Below are positions 16,759 to 25,408 of a stretch of DNA of 46,109 bases, piece by piece; positions within the stretch are counted from its first letter, which is position 1; every line of letters begins with the position of its first letter. The notes under the pieces were generated by a model. It was given only the letters and a program-made list of their open reading frames with translations, made no database searches and was not told the DNA's origin. Position numbers and translations under genes: made by a program. The stretch is from Rhizobiaceae bacterium. Its GTDB lineage: Bacteria > Pseudomonadota > Alphaproteobacteria > Rhizobiales > Rhizobiaceae. The stretch spans positions 1 through 46,109 of the forward strand of contig JARGOF010000044.1 of the NCBI GenBank assembly GCA_029212415.1. The letters run 5' to 3'.

Positions 16759-17321
16759 GCCAGCACCGTGCCGGATCGGGCGGTGAGCGCGCTCAGGATG
16801 TTCTCGCGCTCGGCTTTTGGATCCGCCAGGGTAAAGGAATAGTCGCCGGCCTTTTCGCTTTTCAGCAACCCGCGGCTCGACAGGTCAAGCGCCATCAGGC
16901 GGATCGCCGCCTCGTCGCGGGCAGCGCTGTCGATATCGGCGGGCGTATAGGTCACCCGCGTCAGGGGCGCCCAGTATTCGCGGCCATTGGTGCCGCCGAT
17001 CAGCCGCTGGATGGTGTAGCCGCCATGCAGCACGCGATAATCATCCGCTGCCAACACGGTCTCGGCCGAGGCGTCGCCCGTGTTGTGCGGGTCAATTTCG
17101 GTGATGGTGATGGTCTCGCCCGCGTCAATGGGCCGTGACAGCCGTAGCGTGCGATTGTCGCGCGATGTGGGTTCGGTCAAATCGCCCACATCCACAGTGA
17201 TTTCGCCGGCCGTGCCAAAACGCGCGGAGATCTCGGCAAGGATCGCGTCGATCATCGCCTGCAGCTCAGTATCGGACAGATCGCTGCCCGTGCGTTCCTT
17301 GACCCGGTCGATCAATGCCAT
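16755..17321 (-). CDS. Head-tail connector (adaptor) protein
   Basis: The 188-aa product starts MALIDRVKERTGSDLSDTELQAMIDAI, a helical opening typical of gp6/gp15-like adaptors, and ends with another helical region containing RDEAAIRLMALDLSSRGLLKSEK. Adaptor proteins form a ring below the portal. It precedes head closure, gp10-like and terminator genes in the standard order. Confidence 0.72.
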   Translation of the reverse strand: MALIDRVKERTGSDLSDTELQAMIDAILAEISARFGTAGEITVDVGDLTEPTSRDNRTLRLSRPIDAGETITITEIDPHNTGDASAETVLAADDYRVLHGGYTIQRLIGGTNGREYWAPLTRVTYTPADIDSAARDEAAIRLMALDLSSRGLLKSEKAGDYSFTLADPKAERENILSALTARSGTVLA

Positions 17322-17330
17322 CGTCAGTGC

Positions 17331-17504
17331 CTAACTTTCTTGTTTGGTTTCGTCCAATATCTGGACTGCGTTTTCATATGCTGGCCCGATCTGTATTTTC
17401 ACCTGAAACGCAGCATCTTCGATTGTTTGTGGCACGCGCATCGCACCGACAGCTCGGGTCAGGGTTTCGAGCGCACTTCGCAATTTCTTTACTTCTGGAT
17501 CCAT
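17331..17504 (-). CDS. Small protein, unknown
   Basis: The 57-aa helical protein starts MDPEVKKLRSALETLTRAVG. It begins two nt after the stop of the membrane protein upstream and ends 10 nt before the connector start, so it is part of the virion operon. I do not recognise it. Confidence 0.6.
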   Translation of the reverse strand: MDPEVKKLRSALETLTRAVGAMRVPQTIEDAAFQVKIQIGPAYENAVQILDETKQES

Positions 17505-17506
17505 CG

Positions 17507-17713
17507 TCAGTGCCTCCCGGACAGCGAGTGACGCATGATGAACATTGCATAGGCAAAGCCGATCGGACCGGCAGCAAGGGGCGCCAGAAAAGTGGTTGAT
17601 GCAGATACGATGGAAAACAAAAACAGCACAACGCAAACCAGAAAGACAACCGTCCCGGCCAAAAAACCGATGCAACCACAAAAGAGCAGCCCGAGATAAT
17701 CGAAATCGAACAT
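17507..17713 (-). CDS. Small membrane protein in the virion operon
   Basis: The 68-aa product is mostly hydrophobic, with two to three membrane segments (YLGLLFCGCIGFLAGTVVFL, VVLFLFSIVSASTTFL, PIGFAYAMFI). A near-perfect AGGAGG lies about 5 nt before the ATG. A membrane protein among head-tail genes is unusual. It could be a superinfection exclusion or second holin-like factor, but nothing in the sequence decides this. Confidence 0.7.
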   Translation of the reverse strand: MFDFDYLGLLFCGCIGFLAGTVVFLVCVVLFLFSIVSASTTFLAPLAAGPIGFAYAMFIMRHSLSGRH

Positions 17714-17723
17714 GTCAGCCCTC

Positions 17724-18062
17724 CTAGATCCGGAACACGCCGACCGTGACGTTGCTCTCATCGTCATAATCGACATAGACCACGTCGCCGAGCGCGCCGG
17801 CCTGGTTGAAGATGCCTGGCGGGAAGGGACCGATCATCCGTTCTTCCGAGGCGGTCACCGTCACGGTGCGCGGTGTCACGGCCTGGCCGTCGACGGTGCG
17901 CGGCGTCTGCACGGTGACGACGCAATCGCTCGCGCCGTTCTTGATGTGCAGGAACTCGCTGCCGGTGTTGTTGAAACTGTTGCCATCGCCCTCGGCAGCG
18001 GCATAGGAAGGCTCGATGCCGAGACGCGAAATCTCTTGAACGGTAAGTGCGGCGCGGGCCAT
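17724..18062 (-). CDS. Virion-associated beta protein, unknown
   Basis: The 112-aa protein starts MARAALTVQEISRLGIEPSY and has GNSFNNTGSEFLHIKNG and VVYVDYDDESNVTVGVFRI. This pattern is found in small structural proteins next to capsid genes of HK97-like phages, perhaps a decoration or head-tail factor. It starts one nt after the stop of the HhH protein. Confidence 0.68.
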   Translation of the reverse strand: MARAALTVQEISRLGIEPSYAAAEGDGNSFNNTGSEFLHIKNGASDCVVTVQTPRTVDGQAVTPRTVTVTASEERMIGPFPPGIFNQAGALGDVVYVDYDDESNVTVGVFRI

Positions 18063-18063
18063 A

Positions 18064-18633
18064 TCAATCTTCCTTCTTCAGCGTCTTGACAGTCAGGCCG
18101 GGGTTCTCATCGGCCGGGCCCGCCAGCGCGTTGCCATTGTGAATCGCCAGGGCTTGCCGCTGCCAATGTGTCCAGTCCCTGGCGCTGGGTGTGATGCCGA
18201 TATCCGGGGCGTTATCGGGATCCACAGCGGCCAACCTGGCAAAACTGTCGATCCCGGCTGCAACCAGCGCCGCTTCTGTCTTCGCGCCGATTCCCTTGAT
18301 CCGCGTCAGGTCATCCTTCTGACCTTCCTGGCCCCGCTCTTCCGGCGGCGCGGTGGAAGCGCCCTGACCAGGCACGCTTCCACCGCCCTTCTCTTGGGGG
18401 GTGTTATTCTTGTCTTCACCAGGCGCCCGGCGTTTGTCCTCGCCATCCTTGCGGCGCTTTTCTTGCCGCACCGTGTCGGCAATTCGGCCGTCGACCAGGC
18501 CAAACATCGCGGCGGCGCTGTCGGGGATCTCGTCGCCTTCGGCCGCATAAAGCTTCGCCGCCCTGGCGCTTCCGTCCGGCACCAGGGCCGCGCCATCGGC
18601 TGTCAGCCACAATCGTTCTTTTGCCTTCATCAT
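18064..18633 (-). CDS. Protein with helix-hairpin-helix DNA-binding motif
   Basis: The 189-aa product has a structured N-terminus (ERLWLTADGAALVPDGSARA), a long charged low-complexity linker (residues about 55-107), and a helix-hairpin-helix motif at about 108-134 (LTRIKGIGAKTEAALVAAGI). HhH motifs bind DNA backbones without sequence specificity. In a virion module this may touch packaged DNA or the connector. An AGGAG site lies 8 nt before the first of two ATGs. The functional reading is inference. Confidence 0.75.
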   Translation of the reverse strand: MMKAKERLWLTADGAALVPDGSARAAKLYAAEGDEIPDSAAAMFGLVDGRIADTVRQEKRRKDGEDKRRAPGEDKNNTPQEKGGGSVPGQGASTAPPEERGQEGQKDDLTRIKGIGAKTEAALVAAGIDSFARLAAVDPDNAPDIGITPSARDWTHWQRQALAIHNGNALAGPADENPGLTVKTLKKED

Positions 18634-18666
18634 GCCGTTCTCCTCTTGACCCTGTCAGGCGTCGGC

Positions 18667-18840
18667 TCAGGCCGCTGCCGTCGGGTAGTAGCGCTGCCCC
18701 CAGGCGGAGCCGTCGAAAATGAATTCATGGCCGGTGTCGCGCTCGATGAATGTCGAGCCGGCCGGCACGGCCGAGGTCGGCTTTTCGTCACTCGACAGGC
18801 CGACATAGGCGTGCGGCGTGGATATGCGCACCACGGCCAT
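18667..18840 (-). CDS. Small virion-operon protein, 57 aa
   Basis: The frame begins at the TGATG overlap with the stop of the upstream gene and encodes MAVVRISTPHAYVGLSSDEK through to GQRYYPTAAA. It includes FIERDTGHEFIFDGSAW, a short beta-rich pattern common in small phage proteins next to the capsid. It is supported by the overlap and the protein-like composition. Function unknown. Confidence 0.7.
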   Translation of the reverse strand: MAVVRISTPHAYVGLSSDEKPTSAVPAGSTFIERDTGHEFIFDGSAWGQRYYPTAAA

Positions 18841-19388
18841 CAGAGCGTCTCATAGAGGTCGACGATCACGGTCGAGCCGTCGAGCGTCGAATTGAGCGTC
18901 GCCGTGTTGCTTTCCAGCGCGGTACCGGAAACCGCGATGGTTGGTGCGGTGCCTTCCTTTGCGCCGTCCAGGAAAGCGGCCAGCACGGAGTTGCGCGTCA
19001 GCTTGACCGGCAGGCCGAGCTTTGCGCCCAGACCGATGCGCACCCGTTCCGTGTCTGCCGTGTCATAGACCGGCAGGGTGGCCTGGGTGATGGAGGCGAA
19101 CGCCTTGTTGCCGACAACCGCGCTGGAGCCGTTCAGGGCGATGGTTTCCGTAATGGTCTCGCCGCCCAGGTTAAGCCCTTCGATGACCACATCACCGGTG
19201 ACATTACCGTCATTGCCCTTGATCGTGACATTGCGCGGCACATCCGGCTGGCCGTCGAAGGCCGTGACAACGGTCGTTTCAGCCGCCGCCATGGCGGTAT
19301 CGCCCAGCACATCATCATTTGCGCCAACCGCTGCAGCACCCAGGATGAAGGACGCCACGCGCGACCATGATCCATTAATCTTGCCCAT
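18840..19388 (-). CDS. Head decoration or minor head protein, Gly/Thr/Val-rich
   Basis: The 182-aa protein is beta-rich, with RVASFILGAAAVGANDD, VTIKGNDGNVTGDVVIEGLN and ETITETIALNGSSAVVGNKA. It follows the major capsid gene directly and has a strong AAGGAG site, both usual for decoration proteins. No named family is recognised with certainty. Confidence 0.7.
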   Translation of the reverse strand: MGKINGSWSRVASFILGAAAVGANDDVLGDTAMAAAETTVVTAFDGQPDVPRNVTIKGNDGNVTGDVVIEGLNLGGETITETIALNGSSAVVGNKAFASITQATLPVYDTADTERVRIGLGAKLGLPVKLTRNSVLAAFLDGAKEGTAPTIAVSGTALESNTATLNSTLDGSTVIVDLYETL

Positions 19389-19464
19389 TGCTTTCTCCTT
19401 GTCCGGTCTGCCCGCACCTCAATGCGCGGGCCAGACCGTATTGAACATCAAGCCCGTTTGACGC

Positions 19465-20793
19465 CTAAAGACCGGTGACCGATGCGAAGGCGGCCGGACG
19501 GAAGAACACCAGCGCGACGCGCATGTCGGCGCGGATCGTGCGTTTGCCCTCGGTAAATTGTGTCCCGACATAACCAACCTGCACGTCGACACCGCGCTTC
19601 TCGTAAAGAGAAACCCAGGATGGCAGGAAGGATCCGACATAGCCGGTGCCGGCGCTGTCGGCGTCGCACTGCACAACAGGCAGGCCCCAGAGCCTTTCCG
19701 GCCCGGCCTCGCTCGGGTTGCCCCAGATATAGACGCCGTCGGCGGTGCGCAGCAGGCGCACGCCTTCCCAGTCGGTCGGATGAATGACATGATGTGTCGG
19801 CATGGCCCGGCCGGTCACCCGGATCTTGGTCATCGCCTTGAAAAAGGCGTCCGGTACCGGATCATCGCCCTTGGCCTGCGTCAGGATGCCGACGACATTT
19901 TTCAGGCCGCGCAAAGCTGGCGGGGTGCCTCCGCCAATCAAAGATTGCCCGTCGAGCTTCTGGCGAATTCCAAAGATCAGCCGACCATTCAGGTATGAAT
20001 TGACCTGAGCGACATCTTCCAGCTGCTCGTCCGTCACCGGAATGGAATCGGTGATCTTGCGCACAGAGGATTCTTTCTCTGTCAGCGCAAAGACCGATTC
20101 CGCGAAGGCCGACCCTTCCGCCTTCTCGGCGGCCGAATGGGTGCGGGTCGTTTCTTCCATGTACTTGATCGTGTCGCTGTCGGTGCGCGACATCGGGAAA
20201 ATGTCCAGCAGCTGGATCGGCCGGGTCGCTGCCCCGACAAAGCCCGGCTGGCGGACCGATTCCGGCGCCCAGCCGGCGCCTGTCTCAAACAGCGTTTTGG
20301 ATCCCAGCGTTTCAAAGGCCATCCCCTTGGCCAGCATGTCGGAGCCGTAAACATCGGGGAAATGAAAGTCGATGCCGTTGACCGCGCCGGATTTGGCCCA
20401 TTGCTCATAGCGCGCATCCTTGGCGACCATCTCGCCGAGTGATTTGGCCCGCGCGGCCTGATCGGGATAATTGCCGCTGCCATTTGACCCGCCGGCAAAG
20501 GGCGGGCGGCTGCCGGACTTCTCGCGATCGGCCAACTGGCGGGCGGCTTTTTCAGCGCCTTCAAGCGCCTCGGCCTCCTTTGCCAGATCGTCCAGCTCGG
20601 CATTCTTCTCGTTGACCTTCTCGACGATCTGCGCGGTCGTCTTCAGCCCGTCTCCAAGGCATTCCTTCAGCGTGTCAGACTTGACCTGGCGAAAATCATA
20701 TTCGCCGGAATCGGTTTTCGCTTCGCTGAATACCTTGCCAAGCGCGTCCTGGCGAGCGGACAGTTTCTCGCGCATTTCCTTCAATGTGGTCAT
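19465..20793 (-). CDS. HK97-family major capsid protein
   Basis: The 442-aa protein has the HK97 layout. An N-terminal coiled scaffolding (delta) domain of about 110 residues (TLKEMREKLSARQDALGKV to DREKSGSRPPFAGG) is followed by the capsid fold with IKYMEETTRTHSAAEKAEGS (E-loop and spine region), KITDSIPVTDEQLEDVAQVN, the P-domain with THHVIHPTDWEGVRLLRTADG, GLPVVQCDADSAGTGYVGSF and the end IRADMRVALVFFRPAAFASV. The delta domain is expected to be removed by the protease encoded upstream. The ATG has a GAGGAAG site. Confidence 0.94.
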   Translation of the reverse strand: MTTLKEMREKLSARQDALGKVFSEAKTDSGEYDFRQVKSDTLKECLGDGLKTTAQIVEKVNEKNAELDDLAKEAEALEGAEKAARQLADREKSGSRPPFAGGSNGSGNYPDQAARAKSLGEMVAKDARYEQWAKSGAVNGIDFHFPDVYGSDMLAKGMAFETLGSKTLFETGAGWAPESVRQPGFVGAATRPIQLLDIFPMSRTDSDTIKYMEETTRTHSAAEKAEGSAFAESVFALTEKESSVRKITDSIPVTDEQLEDVAQVNSYLNGRLIFGIRQKLDGQSLIGGGTPPALRGLKNVVGILTQAKGDDPVPDAFFKAMTKIRVTGRAMPTHHVIHPTDWEGVRLLRTADGVYIWGNPSEAGPERLWGLPVVQCDADSAGTGYVGSFLPSWVSLYEKRGVDVQVGYVGTQFTEGKRTIRADMRVALVFFRPAAFASVTGL

Positions 20794-20872
20794 CTCGGGT
20801 CTTCCTCTTTTTCGGTGGTTGCATCCGCCAATGGGGTGTGTTCATAATGCGCCGGGTTATCCCGCTAATGCG

Positions 20873-20892
20873 CCCCGGAACGCCTTCCGGGG
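20873..20892. terminator. GC-rich hairpin between protease and capsid genes
   Basis: CCCCGGAA (20873-20880) pairs perfectly with TTCCGGGG (20885-20892) around a 4-nt loop. It lies in the only sizeable gap of the head module. No T run follows in the coding direction, so it may be a pause, processing or stability element rather than a true terminator. Confidence 0.5.
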
Positions 20893-20909
20893 TGTTCAGT
20901 TTCCAGCCT

Positions 20910-21626
20910 TCATACCTGTAAGTGACGCCGCGCTGCGCGGAACGCCTGGCCGGCCATCAGCCGCCGCGCCGAGGCCTCTTCGGCTTCCGCCGCATCAAGA
21001 ACGCTGCGCATGCCGTCATGCAGACTGGCGATCTGCTTCAGGCCAGCGGCGGAAAGCGCCGTCGGGTCCGCCCGGATCGAGGTCAGCATCTCGGCGATAT
21101 CGCCGGTCAGCCGCTCGAAATGCTCGTCCTTCAGCGTCGCGCCTTTCATCACCAGCGTTCCGGTGTTGATTCCGGCGCCCTGCACCACGGGCGAGATCTC
21201 GAAAACCTTCAGCTTCTTGAGCACCCGGATGCGTTCGCCCTCGCGCTCCTCATATCCGGCGTCCAGAACGCGGAACCCGTAGGACCATTCCTGCACCGGC
21301 TGATGGCTTCCCGTGCCGTCGCATCCGTCCAGGTCAAACTTCAGGGCGGAATGCCATTCCTTGCCGGCGGCTGAATTCAGATTCAGGTGAAACTCGGCCA
21401 AAGCCTCGTCACCGCTTTCAAACACCCTTGCCTTGCCCAAAGGCACAGTGCCCCAATTGTGCGCCGCCAGAACCGCCGCCCATTGCTCGCCGCTCTCGCC
21501 GCCGAATGCGCCCTTGGCATAGGTGTCGCCATCGTGGTCGACAGCCGAAAGGGTTGCGATGCGCGCCAGGCCGTGGCCCTCGTCATCCAGCGCTTTGAGC
21601 GCAATGCCGTTCTTGAACTTTTTCAT
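20910..21626 (-). CDS. HK97-family prohead protease
   Basis: The 238-aa protein fits the HK97 prohead protease. It shows ATLSAVDHDGDTYAKGAFG near the N-terminus, the catalytic-region AAHNWGTVPLGKARVFESGD with the His, then EWSYGFRVLDAGYEE with the conserved Ser, and KVFEISPVVQGAGINTGTLV. This serine protease (His/Ser herpesvirus-like fold) matures the capsid by cutting the scaffold domain. I start at ATG 21626 (AGGAA upstream, four nt after the portal stop). Confidence 0.92.
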   Translation of the reverse strand: MKKFKNGIALKALDDEGHGLARIATLSAVDHDGDTYAKGAFGGESGEQWAAVLAAHNWGTVPLGKARVFESGDEALAEFHLNLNSAAGKEWHSALKFDLDGCDGTGSHQPVQEWSYGFRVLDAGYEEREGERIRVLKKLKVFEISPVVQGAGINTGTLVMKGATLKDEHFERLTGDIAEMLTSIRADPTALSAAGLKQIASLHDGMRSVLDAAEAEEASARRLMAGQAFRAARRHLQV

Positions 21627-21630
21627 CGGT

Positions 21631-23844
21631 CTATTCCTCGTCCTGGAGATCAAAATACGGCGCAAAGGAAAGTGTGCCGTTGGGATGTTCATCCGCCGCC
21701 ATCTGCGCGGCTTCATCCGCCGTCACGATGATGCCGTCACGGGCGATATGGTCGGGGTCCGAGCGGTCCGGGCCCAGCCGTCCGTCAAACACGGTCAGCC
21801 GATCGGCGCCGGCGGCGCGCGCCATCTCGATTGTCGAGACATTCTGCGCGAATTTGGTTTCGGTGCGGGCGATCGTCAGTGAACGGGTTTCCACACTTGT
21901 CCATGGTCCGGCCTCGACGTGTTCGGCAATCCGTGCGGCCAGCTGCACCGCGCCTTCGCCTTCCGCGCGGCCTTCGGCAATGGCGTCGAACAGTGCGCGC
22001 CGCGATTGTTTTTCCAGGTCGATCAGCCCGGCGCGCCGGCCGCCTGCCTGGGCCACGGCCCGGCCAACCGGATCAGGCAGCCCGGTCGCAATGCCGACCA
22101 GCTCACCCGCCCTGGCGACCTCTTTGGCCACCTCGACATAATGGGCCTCATAGATCTGGCGCAGGCCTGCCTGGCGCGCTGTCAGATCAATCCCTTCGAG
22201 GATCCGATAGACCAGCAGCTCGTCTTCCTTGGCCTCGCCGGCAGGTCTCGACGCCTGTTCGGTGACATGCCGCGTCAGCCGCAGCAGGTCCTCCTCCTCC
22301 AGCATTGGCCTGGCCACATCGACCGCCGCCTCGCCGAGATCGGCAAAGAACACCGTCAGCCGCTTTTGCGCGACCTTGCGCAAGGCATCTTCCATCCGCA
22401 CCAGCGCTTCGACATAGCCGCGCTGCGCCTTGCTCGGCCGGCGCGTTGCCTTTGTCTCTTTCCTTGATCCGGACTTTTCAGGATCATCCACATCGGCAGG
22501 ATCCGGCTGCTGGCGCCCGCTTGCCCCCGCGTTGACTGGCACCGTGTTGGCTGGCGCCGCGTTGGCTGGCGCCGCGTTGGCTGGCGCCGCGTTGGCTGCG
22601 CCCGGCACTTCGATCTGTGAGAATGTTCTGAGATAGATGTCGTGGCTGGGATCGACATCGAGGCCGACCGCCTCGCGCGCTTCAGCCACTTTCACCCAGC
22701 CGCCGGCAACGCCCACATTGTAGCGGGAAAACAGCTTGTCCAGCTCATCCTGCAGGGCCTGTACATCGGAGACATCGAACTCCACTTCCTCGCCGGTATC
22801 TTTCAAAGCCGATCGGCCTGCCGGTCTCCTGGAGAAATCCGGCAGCAGCGAGCGGTTGATCTCGTCGGCGAATGTCGCGGTGACCGGCAATATGCCATTT
22901 GTCCAGGCAAGCTTGCGCATCTCCGTCATGGTGGCGCCGACCTTGGCCGTCTGCAGGCCTGCGCCAAAGCCGACGACGGCGGCCGGAATGCCGAGCGCCG
23001 CGCAGACCCGTTCCTCCGCCACGTCGCGCGCTGAGCTCATGTCCATCTGTTGCGGGTTGAAACCATATTGCTCGACCTTGGTCGCCGCGCCCATCACCAG
23101 CGGTTCGCCGCGATTGTCACCGCCGAAGGCCTGTTTGAACCAGGCCTTGACCGACTTGACATCATCGGGCGAAGGCTGGGCCGCTCCGTCAGGCGAAATC
23201 ACCACGCCCGGCACGCCCATGTTCTTCAGCAGCGCGGCGGTAAAATTCGAGGCCTCCAGATCCATGAAGATCTCGCGGATCACGCCATGCAGCGGCGACA
23301 GGCCCTTGCGCTGGTTGCGCGGATTGACCCCATGGCGAAAATGCACCACGTCCTCGAAGGCCAGCGGTACCGTGACATTGCCGCCCGGCTTGTAGTCGTA
23401 ATGGGTAATGAACCCGGACCCGTCCGCGGGCCATTTCGGTTCAATGGCCCAATGGGGAACCCACCACAGTTCCGTCGGCTTGCCCGCGCCGTTGCGCACC
23501 TTCAACCAATAGGCATTGCCGTCGATCAGATAGGAAAGCAGCGTCGCCGCCCACAGATGCACATCGCCATAATGCGGATTGGGCCGCCTGATCAGCGCCG
23601 TCATCGCGTGGCCTTCCACCTCCTCCCGGATGCCGTCGCCCATCGCCCGCACAACGCGCAGCCGCGCTTCAGGAAATGAGCGCTGGACAAATTGCACCGG
23701 CGCCATGACGACCGAGGAATCGAGCCCGTCGCCCACTTCCCTTGCGTAATCGAATCGGGTGCGCTTGTGAAAACCCAGAACGAAGGGCGCGCCGCCGCCG
23801 GAATGGCGCATTGCCGTCAGGGCCTTTTTCCACCAGTTTGCCAT
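21631..23844 (-). CDS. Fusion of HK97-type portal protein and Mu F-like head morphogenesis domain
   Basis: The 737-aa product has two parts. Residues 1 to about 390 are an HK97-family portal: FHKRTRFDYAREVGDGLDSS, HAMTALIRRPNPHYG, the strand GNAYWLKVRNGAGKPTELWW, VVHFRHGVNPRNQRKGLSPL, and ALGIPAAVVGFGAGLQTAKVG. After a linker of AAPAN repeats and charged residues, residues about 475-737 carry a Mu F-like minor head domain with TSVETRSLTIARTETKFAQN and DHIARDGIIVTADEAAQ. Normally these are separate genes. The portal forms the dodecameric DNA gate; Mu F-like proteins sit inside the head and are often injected. No stop or frameshift separates the parts. Confidence 0.9.
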   Translation of the reverse strand: MANWWKKALTAMRHSGGGAPFVLGFHKRTRFDYAREVGDGLDSSVVMAPVQFVQRSFPEARLRVVRAMGDGIREEVEGHAMTALIRRPNPHYGDVHLWAATLLSYLIDGNAYWLKVRNGAGKPTELWWVPHWAIEPKWPADGSGFITHYDYKPGGNVTVPLAFEDVVHFRHGVNPRNQRKGLSPLHGVIREIFMDLEASNFTAALLKNMGVPGVVISPDGAAQPSPDDVKSVKAWFKQAFGGDNRGEPLVMGAATKVEQYGFNPQQMDMSSARDVAEERVCAALGIPAAVVGFGAGLQTAKVGATMTEMRKLAWTNGILPVTATFADEINRSLLPDFSRRPAGRSALKDTGEEVEFDVSDVQALQDELDKLFSRYNVGVAGGWVKVAEAREAVGLDVDPSHDIYLRTFSQIEVPGAANAAPANAAPANAAPANTVPVNAGASGRQQPDPADVDDPEKSGSRKETKATRRPSKAQRGYVEALVRMEDALRKVAQKRLTVFFADLGEAAVDVARPMLEEEDLLRLTRHVTEQASRPAGEAKEDELLVYRILEGIDLTARQAGLRQIYEAHYVEVAKEVARAGELVGIATGLPDPVGRAVAQAGGRRAGLIDLEKQSRRALFDAIAEGRAEGEGAVQLAARIAEHVEAGPWTSVETRSLTIARTETKFAQNVSTIEMARAAGADRLTVFDGRLGPDRSDPDHIARDGIIVTADEAAQMAADEHPNGTLSFAPYFDLQDEE
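22529..22603 (-). repeat. Five tandem 15-bp units in the portal-MuF linker
   Basis: Five units of the type GCGTTGGCTGGCGCC run from 22529 to 22603, the outer ones slightly changed. On the coding strand they give Ala-Pro-Ala-Asn-type pentapeptides. Being multiples of 15 bp they can expand or shrink without breaking frame. Confidence 0.9.
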
Positions 23845-24014
23845 CAGTAATCGCTTTCTGCCTGTAATCGGCCAATCGCCGACGCACCCGCTGCACCCAA
23901 ATCAAATTCGAATGGCTTTCGAAGGCCGTCAGCAGGCGTTTGGAGCCATCCCGGTGTCTCGGGGCGTCCATTTGCCCTGCAAGCGCTCAGCGCCCCTGTG
24001 TGGTGAAGCGTCAT
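23844..24014 (-). CDS. Small protein between terminase and portal genes
   Basis: The 56-aa frame MTLHHTGALSACRANGRPET... starts at an ATGA overlap with the terminase stop and ends at a TGATG overlap with the portal start. The double coupling is the main support. It has no recognisable domain and could be only a translational bridge. Confidence 0.55.
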   Translation of the reverse strand: MTLHHTGALSACRANGRPETPGWLQTPADGLRKPFEFDLGAAGASAIGRLQAESDY

Positions 24015-25408
24015 GCGGGGATCCAATCATCGTTTTTCTGCGGTGATGCGGTCTCGCCGCGCACATCGATCGGCTGCCAGGGCTGGCGGTCGGCCGAACC
24101 GGCCGCATTGATCGCCAGGGCCAGCGCCCAGAAATGGTCAGCATGTCCGTCCGGCGTGCGCTCCGCGGTGAATCGTATGTTGCCGGCAGCGCTCACCTGT
24201 TTGGTCAGCGAGCGAAGATCCACGCGGATCTTGTCGCTATAGGGAATGCGCAGCTTGCGGTCCTCCATCCTGCCGCGCACCGGATAGGCGAGCGCCTCTT
24301 TCGATTTGGTGGTGAAGGTCACGGCCTCGACGGCGTATTCGCCGAATTGGTCCTGGGCGTCGTCTGCCCAGCCAATGCCGAGACCGGTGGCATCCCAGCT
24401 CGAGCGCGCACAACGGCGGATCCACGGCCAGATGATTTTCTCCTGCTCCGACTTGCGCATGTTCTGCAGCGCCTCGACATGGCGGGTGTAGAGAACGTCG
24501 CCCAGCTCCTCGAGCACCCACAGCACGGTCAGGTCCTTCTTGCGGCCGATATCGATGCCGGCATAAAGCCGCCCGCCCTCGGTCTTTTTCCAATCGGCAT
24601 TGGCGGCATATTCAGCCGAGGCGATCAGGTCGTATTCCAGGAAGGCGGCATTGTCGTCCGCCGGCTGGCACATATACTCCTGAAGAAAACTCTCTTCGTC
24701 GGCGGTGCCGCTCTTCACCCAGTTGAAATAGTCGGCCTCGCTCATCTCCTGGCGCTCGTCATCGCCGGGCAATGATTGCTGCAGCTTCCACAGGAAGCCG
24801 TCGTTCAGCGCATCCTCCAGCGTCACCCGGTGCAGGCTGAGCTTTTTTGGATTGCCGCTCTCGCGCGCCTCGCGCACCAGCTGGTTGAAAAAGTTCTGGC
24901 TGCCGCGATGCGTCGAGATCACCTCCATGGATCCGCCCCAGGTGATGCCCGGATAGGCGATCGTCCACAACTTGCGCGGATCGGGATGCAGCGCGAATTC
25001 GTCGAGCACCCGGCCACCACGTTTGCCAGCCTGTGCGTCCGGGTTGGAGCTCATGGAATGGATGCGCCGGTCATTGGCGAAGCGCAGCACATAGGCATTG
25101 TGTTTCTTTTCCGGGTCGATCACCTGCTCGCCCAGATCCTGAGCGGCGAGATCCAGATTGCCGGCCCACAGCTTGCAGTCCTCCAGGAAAAGCCGCGCCT
25201 GGATATCATCGCGTGATGACACCCATTGATCGTTGCGGGCGGTGGTCAGCGCAATGCGTGACACCGTTGCATAGGCTGTTGACCAGGAAAGCCCGATCTG
25301 GCGGCCCTTTTCCATCAGCTTGAGGCGCGACTGGTCGGCGATCCATCTGCTTTGATAGGGCAGGAAGATCGCCGACGGGTTGGCCGGAATGATTTTGGCG
25401 CGGCCCAT
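24011..25408 (-). CDS. Terminase large subunit (Mu gp28-like)
   Basis: The 465-aa protein has the N-terminal ATPase with an adenine-binding Gln region (LPYQSRWIADQSRLKLMEK), a Walker A variant GRQIGLSWSTA, and the Walker B region VLDEFALHPDPRKLW near residue 135. The C-terminal nuclease domain shows LYAGIDIGRKKDLTVLWVLEE, SWDATGLGIGWADDAQ and TPDGHADHFWALALAI. It powers DNA packaging and, as in Mu, should cut host DNA next to the right end in headful fashion. The start overlaps the small subunit as TGATG. Confidence 0.92.
   Translation of the reverse strand: MGRAKIIPANPSAIFLPYQSRWIADQSRLKLMEKGRQIGLSWSTAYATVSRIALTTARNDQWVSSRDDIQARLFLEDCKLWAGNLDLAAQDLGEQVIDPEKKHNAYVLRFANDRRIHSMSSNPDAQAGKRGGRVLDEFALHPDPRKLWTIAYPGITWGGSMEVISTHRGSQNFFNQLVREARESGNPKKLSLHRVTLEDALNDGFLWKLQQSLPGDDERQEMSEADYFNWVKSGTADEESFLQEYMCQPADDNAAFLEYDLIASAEYAANADWKKTEGGRLYAGIDIGRKKDLTVLWVLEELGDVLYTRHVEALQNMRKSEQEKIIWPWIRRCARSSWDATGLGIGWADDAQDQFGEYAVEAVTFTTKSKEALAYPVRGRMEDRKLRIPYSDKIRVDLRSLTKQVSAAGNIRFTAERTPDGHADHFWALALAINAAGSADRQPWQPIDVRGETASPQKNDDWIPA

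Noticed and set aside
22529-22603. CRISPR-like array
   Set aside because: Units are contiguous 15-mers without spacers, inside a coding frame.
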